A DNA stretch of 64,000 bases, from assembly GCA_001179505.1 (NCBI GenBank), contig CDMY01000387.1, positions 1-64,000 on the forward strand, given 5' to 3'. Source of the DNA: Vitrella brassicaformis. Its lineage: Eukaryota > Sar > Vitrellaceae. The position numbers and the translations under genes are program-made. Of the stretch, positions 35,049 to 46,239 are shown piece by piece (the stretch's first letter is position 1; each line of letters opens with the position of its first letter). The notes under the pieces are model-generated. The model worked only from the letters and a program-made list of their open reading frames with translations, searched no databases and was not told the origin of the DNA.

Positions 35049-38000
35049 TCACATGTCTGTCGCTCGATTGGTCTCCAGTGTGGGGTCGGTGATGACATCA
35101 CCCGCACAGTAGACAGTCGGTAGAGGCATCCCCTGAAGGAGGCAGGACGATACACTTCAGCGTGTCTCTGTTTGCTGTGTGGTCTGTCCCTCTGTCTCTC
35201 TCTCCCTACCGGCATCATGAACATGCCGCCTGCGAAAGCCTTGAAGCCCTGGCATGTATGAGTGTACCCCATACTGCTCATGGCCACCATGTACGTCCAG
35301 TCGACGCACGTAGTCATCTCCGTGGCAACGAGGAAGGCACAGTGGGCCTCAGTGATGCAGCTCTGACATGTAGGCAACGAAATCGGGGACAAAGGCAGCT
35401 CTCGTGGCACGCACGCACCCACCGTGATGTCTGTGAGCTGGTGGCACATCTGCGGCTCGTTGCTCGACGGCGGCTCACATGCATCCAGATGGTCCGACAG
35501 CTGAATGGCGTACTCCTCCTTCGCAATCAGGTGGCTCTCAGTCTCTTGTATGGCGGATTGCAGCTCGTCAAACTGCTGAACGTAAGGCTCCAGCTCCACT
35601 GCATGGGAGGGCGTGACACGTCAGCCAAGGTGTTTCATTGCCGCTGTGTCTTCCCCACCTGCACACATTTCTTCATTGGAAGGGCACTCGCAGGGGCTGC
35701 GACAAAGGGGAAGCAGAGAAACGTGAAAGCAGTGGCAGCTGGCTTCTTTCAGCATCTCACCTGCATGCAGGGCATGGGGGTGGCACAGGCTCGACTGCGA
35801 CACAGAGAAGAAGGAAGAGACACAAACAGATGCTGCCATGTGCGGTCGTGATTTGCCTAATGGAGGGGTCCATTCGAAATCGCCGATGACCTGAAGGCAA
35901 AAACAGAGGGCAAGACTCTGCATGTTCCCGCATTTGCCTACCATCCAGGAGGCCTGCTCTTTTGCCGGATGACGCATATCACTGAGACGGGAAACAAGAA
36001 AGACAGGAAAGAGCTTGACATACTAAGAAGCGAGGCTCTCGTAAGGTATTACAGCGGCGAGCATTTCTCCTCCTGGATGAAGATCTCCGCAAATGTGTCC
36101 CCCCTCTTCTGCACGCGGAGCTCTGAACCGACACACCAATGAATGCAAGGTCTCTGCCCGTTGGTTCGTCGCTTACGCCCCACGTCTCCTCCGTTGAATG
36201 TCGCAATGTTCGCGAAGAAGTGTGCATTCGGGATGGAGAAAGCGAAATCGATTCGATGGGTTTTCTCGGTCAGCTGGGTCGGCTGTCGAAGAGAAGGCAT
36301 AGCCAACATCACAGCAAAGTCATTGGCACGCTGTCTTCCATACCGTGATGCCTCCATTGATGGACACACTGACAGTTGGTGTGGTCAGGATCGACTGCAC
36401 AGGCTGAGAAAATGCGACGTAGCCAAGGACTGACAGGAACAGCCAACATAAGATCGGTAGCGTGTGCAGGCGCCTTCCTCCCTCCCCCACCTTCAGCCTC
36501 AAAGTCGGAAGGGTTCTTGGGGTCTCTGAGCTGCCTGCCTTGTGTCTCCAGCGCAACCTTGAAACCAGCAGGACTCAAGTCCTTGACCCGTTGCTTAAGA
36601 AACACGCGACCGGAGGCGTACGTCTGGACCTGCACTCGCACAGCATTTGGGGGCGATCACTTTGGTGCACGGTCACTCCGTACTTGAACGAGGAGGACGG
36701 GCGTCGACGTAAAGGTCGCCTCAGGTGGAAATGGCACCGGCACGAACTGCTTGTTGCCAGGGACCGACACCGTCCCAGCTGAAAGACACCATTCCCAGCA
36801 GATGGGGGATCGCCGGCTGTGCATGAATTGAGACCTTACCGGCGACAGTGAGGCCCTGAGGGATGGTTGTCACGAGCTTGTGCACGCCGCTCTCCACCAC
36901 CATCCAGTCGATTGGGGTGCGAAGGTGCCACTGGTCGCGACACGGCGCCGGTTCGTCAAGCCTAAGCTCGAAGGAGCCAGGTTGGACATTGCGGATGCGC
37001 ACCACCGCCTCCTGTCTGCCCCTCATGTCAGGCACTCCCCCAATCACAACCGGCATTACGAACGAGCTCTTGGTCTGAACGGGTATCCAGGCCTTCACAT
37101 CATTGTCTACACGACCCAACTCAATTGGAAGAGGGGGCCCTTCAGCTGACAGACACACAGGAGCCAGCGCATCGGATCGGTTTGTCTGTCTCTTCCCCTC
37201 TGCCACCCCAGATGTCTCACTGACCCTCGGTTTGCATGAGGGAAATGGACGTGGTGTTGTTGGTTGTGTTGGCTGGTGGGGCAGGGGCCGACTCATTCTG
37301 GTGGGTTGAGGGCAGGGGGCATCCCCCGGCCGTTAGGCTGTCCTCGAGGCCCTTGATGGTGTTGTCCAGAGTGGATATTCGCTGCGTCTGCACGACGCAA
37401 ACCAGGAAACATACACACATCTGGAGTGGCTGCCTCTGACCAGGTTTTGTGCGACAATGCCGAGATTCTGGTTGACAACCGACTACGGAACAACAAAACC
37501 GCCAAGCGAACATCTCTTTGGCGCGACTCTCAAGCTTGTCGGTGCCCACCTTCTGATTGATCAGCCCACTGCAGTTTGCCGCCGGACACGCACAAGGCGC
37601 ACACAATGGACATACCACCCGCTCGCAGCATTCATACTCGTATGACACCTTCTGCCCGGCTGAGCCTCTCTTCAGATGGAAGCTGTTTAGCCCTTCGTTG
37701 GCCTCGCACTCGAGGCGGTGCCTGTCGAGATGGAACCATGCCGCCGGGTCTGCAGAACCGCCGTCAGTCTCCATCGGGGTGTTGAGGGATCGGCAGCTGA
37801 TTGCCGTCTGCTGCTCGGGCGTGTATTGGCTCATGTTGGTACATTTGTACTCGTACCTGTGGCATGGGCCGACAGATAGATGGAGAAACCTGTCCTTGAC
37901 AGGCTTACTGATATTGTCCCGAATGTGATCTCCTCAGGTGGACACTCGTGAGGACCTGCCAGGTCCAGGGAGAGAAAGGAGGATGTCTTCCCAGCCACCG

Positions 38001-38743
38001 CATGTATGCGGTCAAGTCTCACCCCTCTTGCAGGGCATTTGACGTGGTGTCTGTCCAGATAAACGAGCCTGCCGTCTCCCTCGTCATTCTGTTCGAAGAC
38101 AGACACAGACAGACAGGCGTGGGTCCTTAAGGCCGTCCTGTGTGAAACGTCACCATGGGTGTGGCCCGTTCGATCAAATCAGCGCCGCCAACGAGGCCGC
38201 AACCTGCAGGAACAAGAACAGACCCACGATCTCTTGTATTTCCCAGCCCTCCGAGAGGGAGGGCGTTCAACATGCAGAAACATACATACATACATACATA
38301 CATACGTACACGTGTAGACGAACTGAGCCTTGGTGCCGTTTTCATGGGCCGCGCGCATCTTCCTTAGCGCACCACTGGTGCCGCAGTCAACATGGTGCCG
38401 GTCAAAGAATATTCTGCAGTACACAAGGGAAAGACAGAGCTGACATCCCTTTGCAGTGACCTATTCCATTGTCGCCTTACACGTTGTGGCATTCGTTCCA
38501 GGGTGTGGCGCGCTCCTCGCAGAAGGCTGCAGGGTCGCTTGCTGCACCAGACACACACACAGAGATTAGTGCAAAGTGGAGATTCTCGCCAGATCTACCT
38601 GTCACGTTCGCCATCGCCATCGACACATCAAGTGTGGCGGGCTCAGCCGATGACAACACATCGCGCAGAAATAGCCTTGCTGTGACAGCTGACGGCAGCA
38701 AAGCGCAGAGCGGGAGCAGCGGGAAAAACATGGCCGCCAGCAT
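35049..38743 (-). CDS. Cysteine-rich secreted protein with repeated DRH-x-x-x-C modules and H-type-lectin-like region
   Basis: Minus strand, many exons; only parts are fixed. The start MLAAMFFPLLPLCALLPSAV (ATG at 38743; an upstream in-frame ATG at 38791 exists) is a good signal peptide. Three copies of a module follow: FDRHHVDCG (near 38400), LDRHHVKCP (near 38050) and LDRHRLECE (near 37720), the last followed by SYEYECC and a Cys cluster (CPLCAPCACPAANC). In the middle (about 37150-36780) FVMPVVIGGVPDMRGRQ, then AVVRIRNVQPGSFELRLDEP, and a His-containing strand resemble an H-type lectin fold; a second, broken-up copy may lie near 36320-36050 (ANIATFNGGDV). The C-terminal exons (about 35599-35049) carry more Cys and a coiled stretch (LQSAIQETESHLIAKEEYAIQ). 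Likely an extracellular or surface carbohydrate-binding protein. I do not know a named family for the DRH module. Confidence 0.62.
38283..38306 (+). repeat. CATA tetranucleotide repeat in an intron
   Basis: Six tandem ATAC units inside the cysteine-rich gene. Confidence 0.85.
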
Positions 38744-38846
38744 CTCGCCGTAAATTCTGCGAGGCTGGGGGCGGGCCCCCCGCATGCGCATGCAGTCTCA
38801 CGGAAGCTTTGCACTGAAGACCCTTCTCCAAAGCTGATTCTGAGGC

Positions 38847-39910
38847 ATGCCTAGTCGAAGAGACACGATGATGCCGAGGCTCGGCAAGCTGCTGAGGATG
38901 GGCAGGGAGAACAAGAATTCGCACGAGAAGTCGCTGCCTCTGGAGGCCAACCCCGATGTGATGAGCGGCGGGAATCGTGGGGCCACAGATCGATGCCTTT
39001 CGCCGTCGCCGCCGCCAAGACGGGAGCCCACAGAGACGCTAGGCCTGCATCCAAGGAGAAGCAGCAAACGACACCCCAGTCTACAGCCCATCACTGAAGG
39101 GCGACCGCTTGCCATGGACGAGAGACTGAACGCGTCTTCGAGGGGGGAGGGTGGGGAGAGGGAGGGACAAGGGGCAGGGGTGAGGCGCAGTCATGCGCCG
39201 CGGGAGCCCGCTCCCGTACGGCAGCTGCTCAAGGCCGGATTTGACAATGAGGAGGCGTTGGAATCGAGGGCCAACGTCCACAGTCCGCAGAGGTAGGAAC
39301 AACATCGAAGAAAGAGATCTTGCCATGTTTTGCAGGTCTGGTTTCAATCCTTTTGCAGGTCGTGCCTTGTCGGGTGTGGGACTCTGTCCCTGCCGTCAAA
39401 CGGCAACGACAATCACCAGAAGTACGGTCCCGAGGCGACGAAACGACTCGCGTCTCGCACTGATGCCTGATCCTGGTTTGTTCCCTTGCAGACCGTTGAG
39501 TGATTGGATAAGAGAAACGCGGGGGGAGATCCTAAGGATAGGTGTCCGCCCGAGCCAAAATCCAGGATTCAAGCGGCTCGCTCAGAAGAATCGCGCCGCT
39601 CGAGAGCAGCAATCGTTGTCCCCTGCAGCTGCCCCCGCAGAGCAGCAGTCATCCTCTCCTGCTGCTGCTCCTGTGAGTTCCCTCGGCTCATCTGCGTCGG
39701 ACAAGTGAGACACAAAGCCGAACAAAAGAGACAGACAGCACAGACGACGCCTGTCCTTGTAGGTTGATTGCCAAGCCTTCGGGATCGCTAATTAGTATGG
39801 TCACCGCTGCCATCAGCGGCTCTCTGCATTGCTTGACTTGCCCCTTCGGCTGTTGCGAGCGGCCGGTTGTCGCTGAGGGCACAGAATTCGAAGGCGAGAC
39901 AGACCACTGA
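38847..39910 (+). CDS. Chimeric gene: copy of the UCHL3 first exon joined to unrelated sequence
   Basis: Starts at ATG 38847, 103 bases from the divergent cysteine-rich gene. Exon 1 runs to about 39293 (CAGAG|GTAGGA); later exons include about 39338 onward, a segment ending at 39706 (gac aa|gtgaga) and the last exon 39770-39910, which is open and in phase to TGA. Bases 38878-38967 align without gaps to 41612-41523 (UCHL3 exon 1, inverted): 78 of 90 identical. The copy gives LPLEANPDVM, the UCH start, but then diverges into Ser/Arg/Pro-rich sequence with no catalytic Cys or His, so it cannot be a peptidase. The middle is Ala/Gln/Ser rich and the C terminus has a Cys-rich LHCLTCPFGCCERP patch. 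It may be a new gene born from a partial duplication, or a decaying copy; the second exon join is unresolved. Confidence 0.55.
38878..38967 (+). repeat. Inverted copy of UCHL3 exon-1 sequence (partner 41523-41612)
   Basis: Gapless 90-base match with 12 differences by my count (about 87 % identity), in opposite orientation to the copy inside UCHL3. Confidence 0.85.
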
Positions 39911-40282
39911 CCCTCAACGTACCAAACGCATCCCGTCTGGAGACTGTTGGTGAGTGACGCGATCATTGCCCCCTTTTCGCGTCTCAAGAGCGACTCTCTC
40001 CATTAATGCGAATGGCTGACATGATCGGTGTGTACCTGACTGACTTCGATGTATGCATGTGCAAGCGAGACTCCCATCGTGCTTCACGGTGGTCCATGCC
40101 CATGTGCAGCATATCAGTTTATTTCATGCCTACGCGCAGTCTGTCCATCCATTTGTCCAGTCTGTCCATCCATCCATCCGTCTACTCACTTTATCTACTG
40201 CGTCGCACTACATCCATATGTGTGTTGTGTATGTACATACACCAACTACATACTCATAGTCAGCCAGCCAGCCAGCTTTGAC
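39911..40282. other. Gap between convergent genes
   Basis: Contains CCAT (about 40145-40180) and CCAG (about 40260-40276) runs. No gene seen. Confidence 0.6.
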
Positions 40283-41730
40283 CTACTCGACGGCCTTACA
40301 AACCGCAATCATCGAAAACCTTCACACAGACACAGACACCACATCAGAGGCAGGCACACCTAGTGCATAGCGTCAACCGTTTCGTGGCTGTGGCCTCACC
40401 GCAGTTCTCCTGGGTCTCGCGCCATGAACTGCCCGGCGACACGAACCGCATCCTGACCACACACACGAGAGGGGGAGGGGGGGCCATCCCTGGTGTGTCT
40501 GTCTGCATGATGTGTCTGCACCCATCTCACCTTGAGGAATGTTCCGGGCGACGATGGGCCGTGGTTGATGGGAAACTCCTTGCGCCCGTCCAACTCATAC
40601 AGACAGCCGTCCATCTGCAGACAGACAGAGAGAGGGACATGAACAATGCGCACATGGCGGGAGGGCTGCTGTGTCACCTCGATGAGTGCGGCGAAGTGCG
40701 TCTCGACTTGTGCATCGCGTGTGGGCACTCGCGACTGTCCCTGCTGCTCCACCTCTGTGTGGGCCTCCTCTATCTCATCGTCCTCCTCCAACGCCTGACA
40801 CCCACACACATATGGACACACACACGGATGGAAGCAGTCATCTGTCCATGTGTGTCTTGGGTCAGTCACCTCGGCTCGCTGGTCAGGGCTGAGGGGCATC
40901 GTCTTGGTCAGAAACTTGTTGAAGAAACCCTCGGCACCTACACAGGGAGGGACATCCAGTGACTGACACAGTAAGTAAATGAAGTGTCTAGTGCGTGTAT
41001 GTTGGCCTTCCCACCCACCGAGAGGCTGTTTGTCCCGTATGTTGAGCACCGTGTGGAGGATGCCGACAGTGCCACACGCATTGCCAACCGTCTGCACACG
41101 TGAACGGAAACACAGAGGAACGCCACACGATGATGGCCTAACTGTCTCGCGTGCGTCACTGGTTGGACCAACCTGACCTGTTTGGTGAAGTAGACCTTGG
41201 GTGAGACGGTCTGCCCGTTGGCCTTGACGCGAGCAGCCTCCTCCTCGCGATGCTTCTCAGTCTGATGGGACACGAGTACCCACACACACAGTGCAGTGTA
41301 GTCGTGCCTTGTGTGGGCTGGTTACAGTGTCTTTGATAGGGAACAGCAGAATCAACCCATACACAGGCTTCGGCACCTGCACACACGCCACCATGGCCCG
41401 ACACACACATGCACCTCCTCTTGGTGTGATTCCCTTCCCTCTGACCATGTCGAGGGCCCAGTCCTCAGTGGTAAGGACGTCCACGCACTGCACGGGCGGG
41501 CCGCCCAGCTTCATTATGTACTCGGTCATCACATCCGGGTTGGCCTCCAGAGGCAGCCACTTCTTGTGCGACTTCTTGTTGTCCTTGCTCATCCTCGGTA
41601 GCCCGCCGAGCCGCCCTTTCCAGCCGAGTGCAGCAGGAAGACGCAGATCTGTCGGGCGGTGGAGAGCCCCACTGCTGAGGATGCAGACCGCAACGAAAGC
41701 CAAGCAGCACGATGACAGGGCAATAGGCAT
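40283..41730 (-). CDS. UCHL3: Ubiquitin C-terminal hydrolase, UCHL3 type (peptidase C12)
   Basis: Minus strand. Seven or eight exons, the last a 37-base exon 40319-40283 (FSMIAVCKAVE, matching the family's FNAIALSAA end) spliced from a GT at 40399. Catalytic residues are present: oxyanion Gln in VYFTKQ, Cys in GNACGTVGILH, His in THFAALIE, Asp in LYELDGRKEFPINHG. WLPLEANPDVM at the start of the domain and FMARDPGELR near the end are close to human UCHL3. The enzyme removes small adducts from the C terminus of ubiquitin or NEDD8. The ATG at 41730 adds about 47 residues before MSKDNKK, beginning with a hydrophobic MPIALSSCCLAFVAVCILSSGA, a plausible signal peptide; the usual cytosolic form would start at the internal Met (about 41592). 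The frame is open throughout, so two protein forms are possible. Confidence 0.9.
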
Positions 41731-41774
41731 GCAACGAAGGTGTCCAGTGCGAGGAAGCCGATTTGCAGATCTGC

Positions 41775-41782
41775 TGCGAGCT
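41775..41782 (+). promoter_or_regulatory. TGCGAGCT promoter motif in the 93-base UCHL3/squalene synthase gap
   Basis: Exact 8-mer at the centre of the gap between starts at 41730 (-) and 41824 (+). Confidence 0.55.
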
Positions 41783-41823
41783 TAGAAGCCGAAAGGGAGA
41801 AGGGAAGGGAAAAGGAGGAAGAG

Positions 41824-44102
41824 ATGTGGCCACCGGCAGAGGGCGTGTTTGGCGCAAGCTCTCCTCGAGTATCTGAGGTGGTCATCTGGCTGTGCTATCT
41901 TCTGTTTCTGCTGCCGGTGCTGTATCTCATCTACACCATTCTCTTTCTGCATCCGTCGAGCCGCCGGAAATGGAAGAAGGTGGGCGAGCTGCTGTCGCAC
42001 CCCGACGAGACGACGGCCCTGCTGCGGTACTTCATCCGCAAGAAGCGGCAGCTGCCTACCAACCTGACCGAGGAGGAGCAGTACTGCTTCTTCATGCTCA
42101 CCAGAGTCAGCCGCAGCTTCGCCTCCGTCATCATCGAACTGCATGACGAACTCAGAACCGCGGTAAGTGCCATACATGGCGGAAGCTATAACAGCAGATG
42201 CGGTGAGGACAGACATGCGTGTGTCCGTGTGTGGTGTCAGATATGCGTATTCTACCTGACCCTGAGAGCACTCGACTCCATTGGTAAGGCGCGAGAGAGT
42301 CAGATCAGATCAGATCTGCAGCCAGCCGTGGCTCTATTCTATCTACCTGTTTGCATTGCACTGGATGGGTGGATATCATATGTGTGTGCTTGTGTTTGTG
42401 TTAGAGGACGACATGACGATAGACCTGGAGGTCAAGCTGGCTGAGCTGCGGCAGTTCTCTCAGAACATCCAGATCAGGGGATGGAACAGCAGAAAAGGAT
42501 GTAAGCAAAGCAAGCTGACAAACCATGACGCCACGCCCATCCATTCACACACTCGCCTGGCCTGCCTCTCGTGTCTGTTCGTCCGGTCCGCGGCAGACGG
42601 TGCGGCGAATGTCTATGAGCAGGAGCTCCTCGAGAATTTTGATCGCGTCATCGCTGTCTACTACAGACTCAGCCCGCAGTAAGCCAGCACGCACAAGACA
42701 GCATCAGAGTGCACAGGCGAGACGGACCGACGCCGACCGCTGGACGAGTATGTGTCGTGTAGGTATCAGAGTGTGATAAAGGAGATCGCTACCCAGATGG
42801 CGGAGGGCATGGCGATATACCAGACCAAGGAGGTGGCCACCCTCAAGGACTACGACAGCTACTGCTACTACGTCGCGGGGCTCGTGGGCGTCGGGCTCAC
42901 ACGGTAGGTGTGCACACCAGCGCCCAGTCAGTCCATATATCGCATCACGACAGACATCTCAGTCGGCAAGTGGCTGTGGTTGTGTGGTTGTGTGTTGGTG
43001 TCTGTCGGCATCACATCAGGTTGTTTTACCACTCTGCTCTGATGGGTGACAGCATGTCCAACATCGACGACCTGGCCATCTCCATGGGCCTCTTCCTGCA
43101 GAAGACCAACATCATCAGGGAGTAAGCCACACAGACAACACAACCAGGGACGATGCATGAATGAACGAACAGATCGGCTCACGAATGAATGCGTGTGTAT
43201 GTGTGTGTGCAGTTACTTGGAGGACACAGTGCAGCAGCCGCCTCGTTGCTTCTACCCCAAGGAGGTGTGGAGCAAGTACGTCAAGCACCTCGGCGACCTG
43301 CAATACCCACAATACCACAACGAGGTCCGTCACGCACTTCCAATCGGTGGCTGGCGACGGCTCGATGTATTGATTGTCTGTCCATTCAGGCGTTGAGTTG
43401 TTTGAATGACATGGTGACGGACGCCCTCCGGCACGTACCAGACTGCCTACAGTAAGCCACACACGCACACACAGACGCTCGAGTACCTACGGTCGATTGC
43501 TGCGGTGTGCAGGTACATGTCGTTGGTTGACGAGGAGAGCTGCTTTCGGTTCTGTGCGATACCCCAAGTCATGGCCGTCGCAACACTAGAGAGGTGGGTA
43601 TCTGAAACGACTAGCCACACTACACTCACTGGCCGGCTGGCACCTTGGTGTTGCACATCACATAGGTGTTACAACAACCACGATGTGTTCACGGGCGTCG
43701 TCAAAATCCGCAAAGGGGAAGCCGCCAAGGTGACTGCACTGCACGGCCCCACATGATAGCGTGTCAATGGCCTGTCTCTCTCTTATGCTATGCGTCCATC
43801 AGCTGATCCTTCAGTCGTGCAGTTTTGAGAGCGTGGTGCGGATCTTCGAGGAGTACCTGCACACCATCGCCTCCAAAATACCAAAGAAGGCACACAGCGG
43901 AAACCAGTAAGACCAATCACACTTGACACACACACCCCTGCCAGCATTGCATTCACGACATGCCTGCCTGTCTGTTTGCCTGTCTGTGTGACTGTGTTGT
44001 AGGACGCGAGGGCGTGTTGCCGACGCGCTGCAGTCTGTGCGGCTATGGAAGAAGCAAATCAACACGCGCAGGATGCAGCAGGGAGCCAAGAAGGGCGACT
44101 GA
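41824..44102 (+). CDS. Squalene synthase with an N-terminal membrane anchor
   Basis: About ten exons from ATG 41824 to TGA 44100-44102; first exon 41824-42161, last about 44004-44102. It joins two farnesyl diphosphates to squalene at the ER in sterol synthesis. Seen: a membrane span at about residues 20-42 ([23 protein letters not shown]), [11 protein letters not shown], the first Asp-rich motif DSIEDDM (the Glu codon is made across a splice), [16 protein letters not shown], the second motif NIIRDYLED (the Asp codon is also split by an intron), and CFYPKEVW. All metal-binding residues are present. Most squalene synthases are anchored by a C-terminal span; here the C terminus is basic and soluble ([11 protein letters not shown]) and the span is at the front. 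It shares a 93-base promoter with UCHL3. Confidence 0.92.
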
Positions 44103-46239
44103 CTGAATGCTGGACGGTCAGCTGCCCCTCCATGCTTCGCCGCGGGGGAGACAGTTTTGGAGAGGGCTGTGGATGGATGAGGTGCGTTTGGTGGGCTGGT
44201 TCTCTGTCTCTCTCTCTCTGTCTGTCCGACTGTACGCCTGTCTGTCTGTCTGTCTGTCTGAGTACCCGGCTAGCTGCTTTGCCATTTGCTGTTTTGTGTT
44301 TTGCCGGTTGGTTGTTTCTTTTGCCTGGGGGGGTGGTCGGGTCGGCTTAGTTGATGGCTGGTGGGCTGGCTGTTTGCGGGTGCGTGTACATACATACCGG
44401 TGAGAGGCGTCGAGATTGACAGTTTTTCCGACGCGAGACGCTGCTGCTCACGTGGTGACTCGACTGCTATCTTACGTACGTACGTCTGTAATTGTGTCTG
44501 CATGGCTTCGTCACTCACTCTCTCATTCGCCACCTAGGTATGTAGCTCAGTTTTGTATCCCTCGCTCCCCCTCTCTGCCTCGCTTGACTGACTGACTGAC
44601 TGACTAAGCTGCCAGGACACGGCACAGACACAGGCATATGATGTACATGCCCGCCTCCCCCCCACTCACCCGGCAGGCCATCTGCGTCCATTATTCGTGT
44701 GAGCCGTATGCGTCAGTGAGAGAGCGCTTCCTTCCTTCGGTCATCCCATCCATCCCATTGGTAGCTAGGTTCTCGTGCTGTTCGGCCGGCAGACGCAGGT
44801 GTGTCAGCGTACAAGAGAAGAGAGAGGGCCGTTTTGTAAGCTACCCTACCCTGACCCCTGACGTGTCGTGTCTTGAATTCGTGCGTATATGAGAGTGTGG
44901 GGTGGACGGGCGTGATGATTCTTTCATTTCGTTTGGCTCGTGTCTGCAACCTACCTGTTGAGTTGAGCGAGCGACAATGCAATGGACAATGAGCGCCGAC
45001 GGCCAGGCCCCAAATGGCGGCCTTTTGGTCCGCGTGATAGCTACATCTCTTGGTTTGTTTTTTGCCCTTTGTTCGTTCGTTTCCTGAATGACTGACTGAC
45101 GGGCACAGACTGCCGTCAGGTGAGTGAATGACCCATGGCATGGATGGGACTCTGTATGTTCTGTGCTGCCATCCTGTGTGCTGTGATGCGATTTTTTCGC
45201 CCACTTTGCTTTCTTGATGAGTGCACACAATGGATGGGAGAGGAAGGAAGAGAGATGGTGGAAGCGGCAGGGCAGGCCTCTGTGATCGAGGGGAAGAGTA
45301 TAAGAGAGAAGAAAGAAAGATGGAGAGAGACAGCGGCTGGTCAGCTGCGGCGAGTGAGGCATGCATGGCATGGATGGATGGCCCTGCCTGCCTGCCTGGT
45401 TTAGATGCACGTATGTGTGTATGCATGTGAGGATGGATGTACGTGTGTCGTTGCTTGAGCTTTCGTACCGCATTTGTATTGTGTCCTTCCTTCCTTCCTT
45501 CCTTCCTTCCCCTTAATCACTTGCCTTGCTCACTCTCTTGCCCCTCCCTCCCTCGCTGACTATCTTGTCTCACTGACTGAGGTGTCTATCAGTCAGTCAG
45601 TCCCACCCTCTATCTATATTTATGTGAGTGCATGGTATGCATGGTGCCTGAATGCGTGTTCGTGGGTGGCATCTAGTGAGTGTCGTGCCTGGGTGCATGG
45701 CACGGCACGGCATGGCATGGAATTGGGGCGATCTTTGTCAGTCAATGTACATAACCCATCTGTCTGTCTGGCTGGCTGAATGTGCTGCCTGCGCTGTGAG
45801 ACCTGACCCCAATTCCTGACTTCTCACTCACTGGCTCGCTCGGTTGCTGCATGTGTGTCTGTGAGTGTGTGCCGTGCCGTGTCACTTTCTCATGTTTGTG
45901 GTGCAGGTCAGCGCCCCCCCTTGTGCGCGACGCTGGTACTCACTCCACTTCCTCTTTCCATGGCGGACTCGATTTGACTATTTCCATCTATCCAGAATCC
46001 AACCACTAGTACTAGACACGTGTCCGTCCGTCCACATGAACCATCCCCCATCGATCTGGTCAGTCATTTACAAGAAACGTGGATGGAGCAGAAAGCCAAA
46101 CACACACCCATTAAATAAACACATGCATCTATCCCATCTATCGTATCGCCCCCATCGATCCACTTGATGACTACTTCGCATGGCATGCAGCCCTACTCCG
46201 CCCAGCCCATCAATCTTTCAATCCGTCCGTGTGTCTTAT
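44103..46239. repeat. Gene-free simple-sequence region
   Basis: Between convergent genes, 2.1 kb with CTGT (about 44240-44260), GACT (about 44587-44605), TTCC (about 45485-45510), GGCAC/GGCAT (about 45697-45720) and GTGT runs. Open frames are compositional only. No RNA gene seen. Confidence 0.65.

Noticed and set aside
38878-41612. The inverted 90-base match as terminal inverted repeats of a transposon
   Set aside because: One copy is conserved UCHL3 coding sequence, there is no transposase between them, and no target-site duplication is visible.
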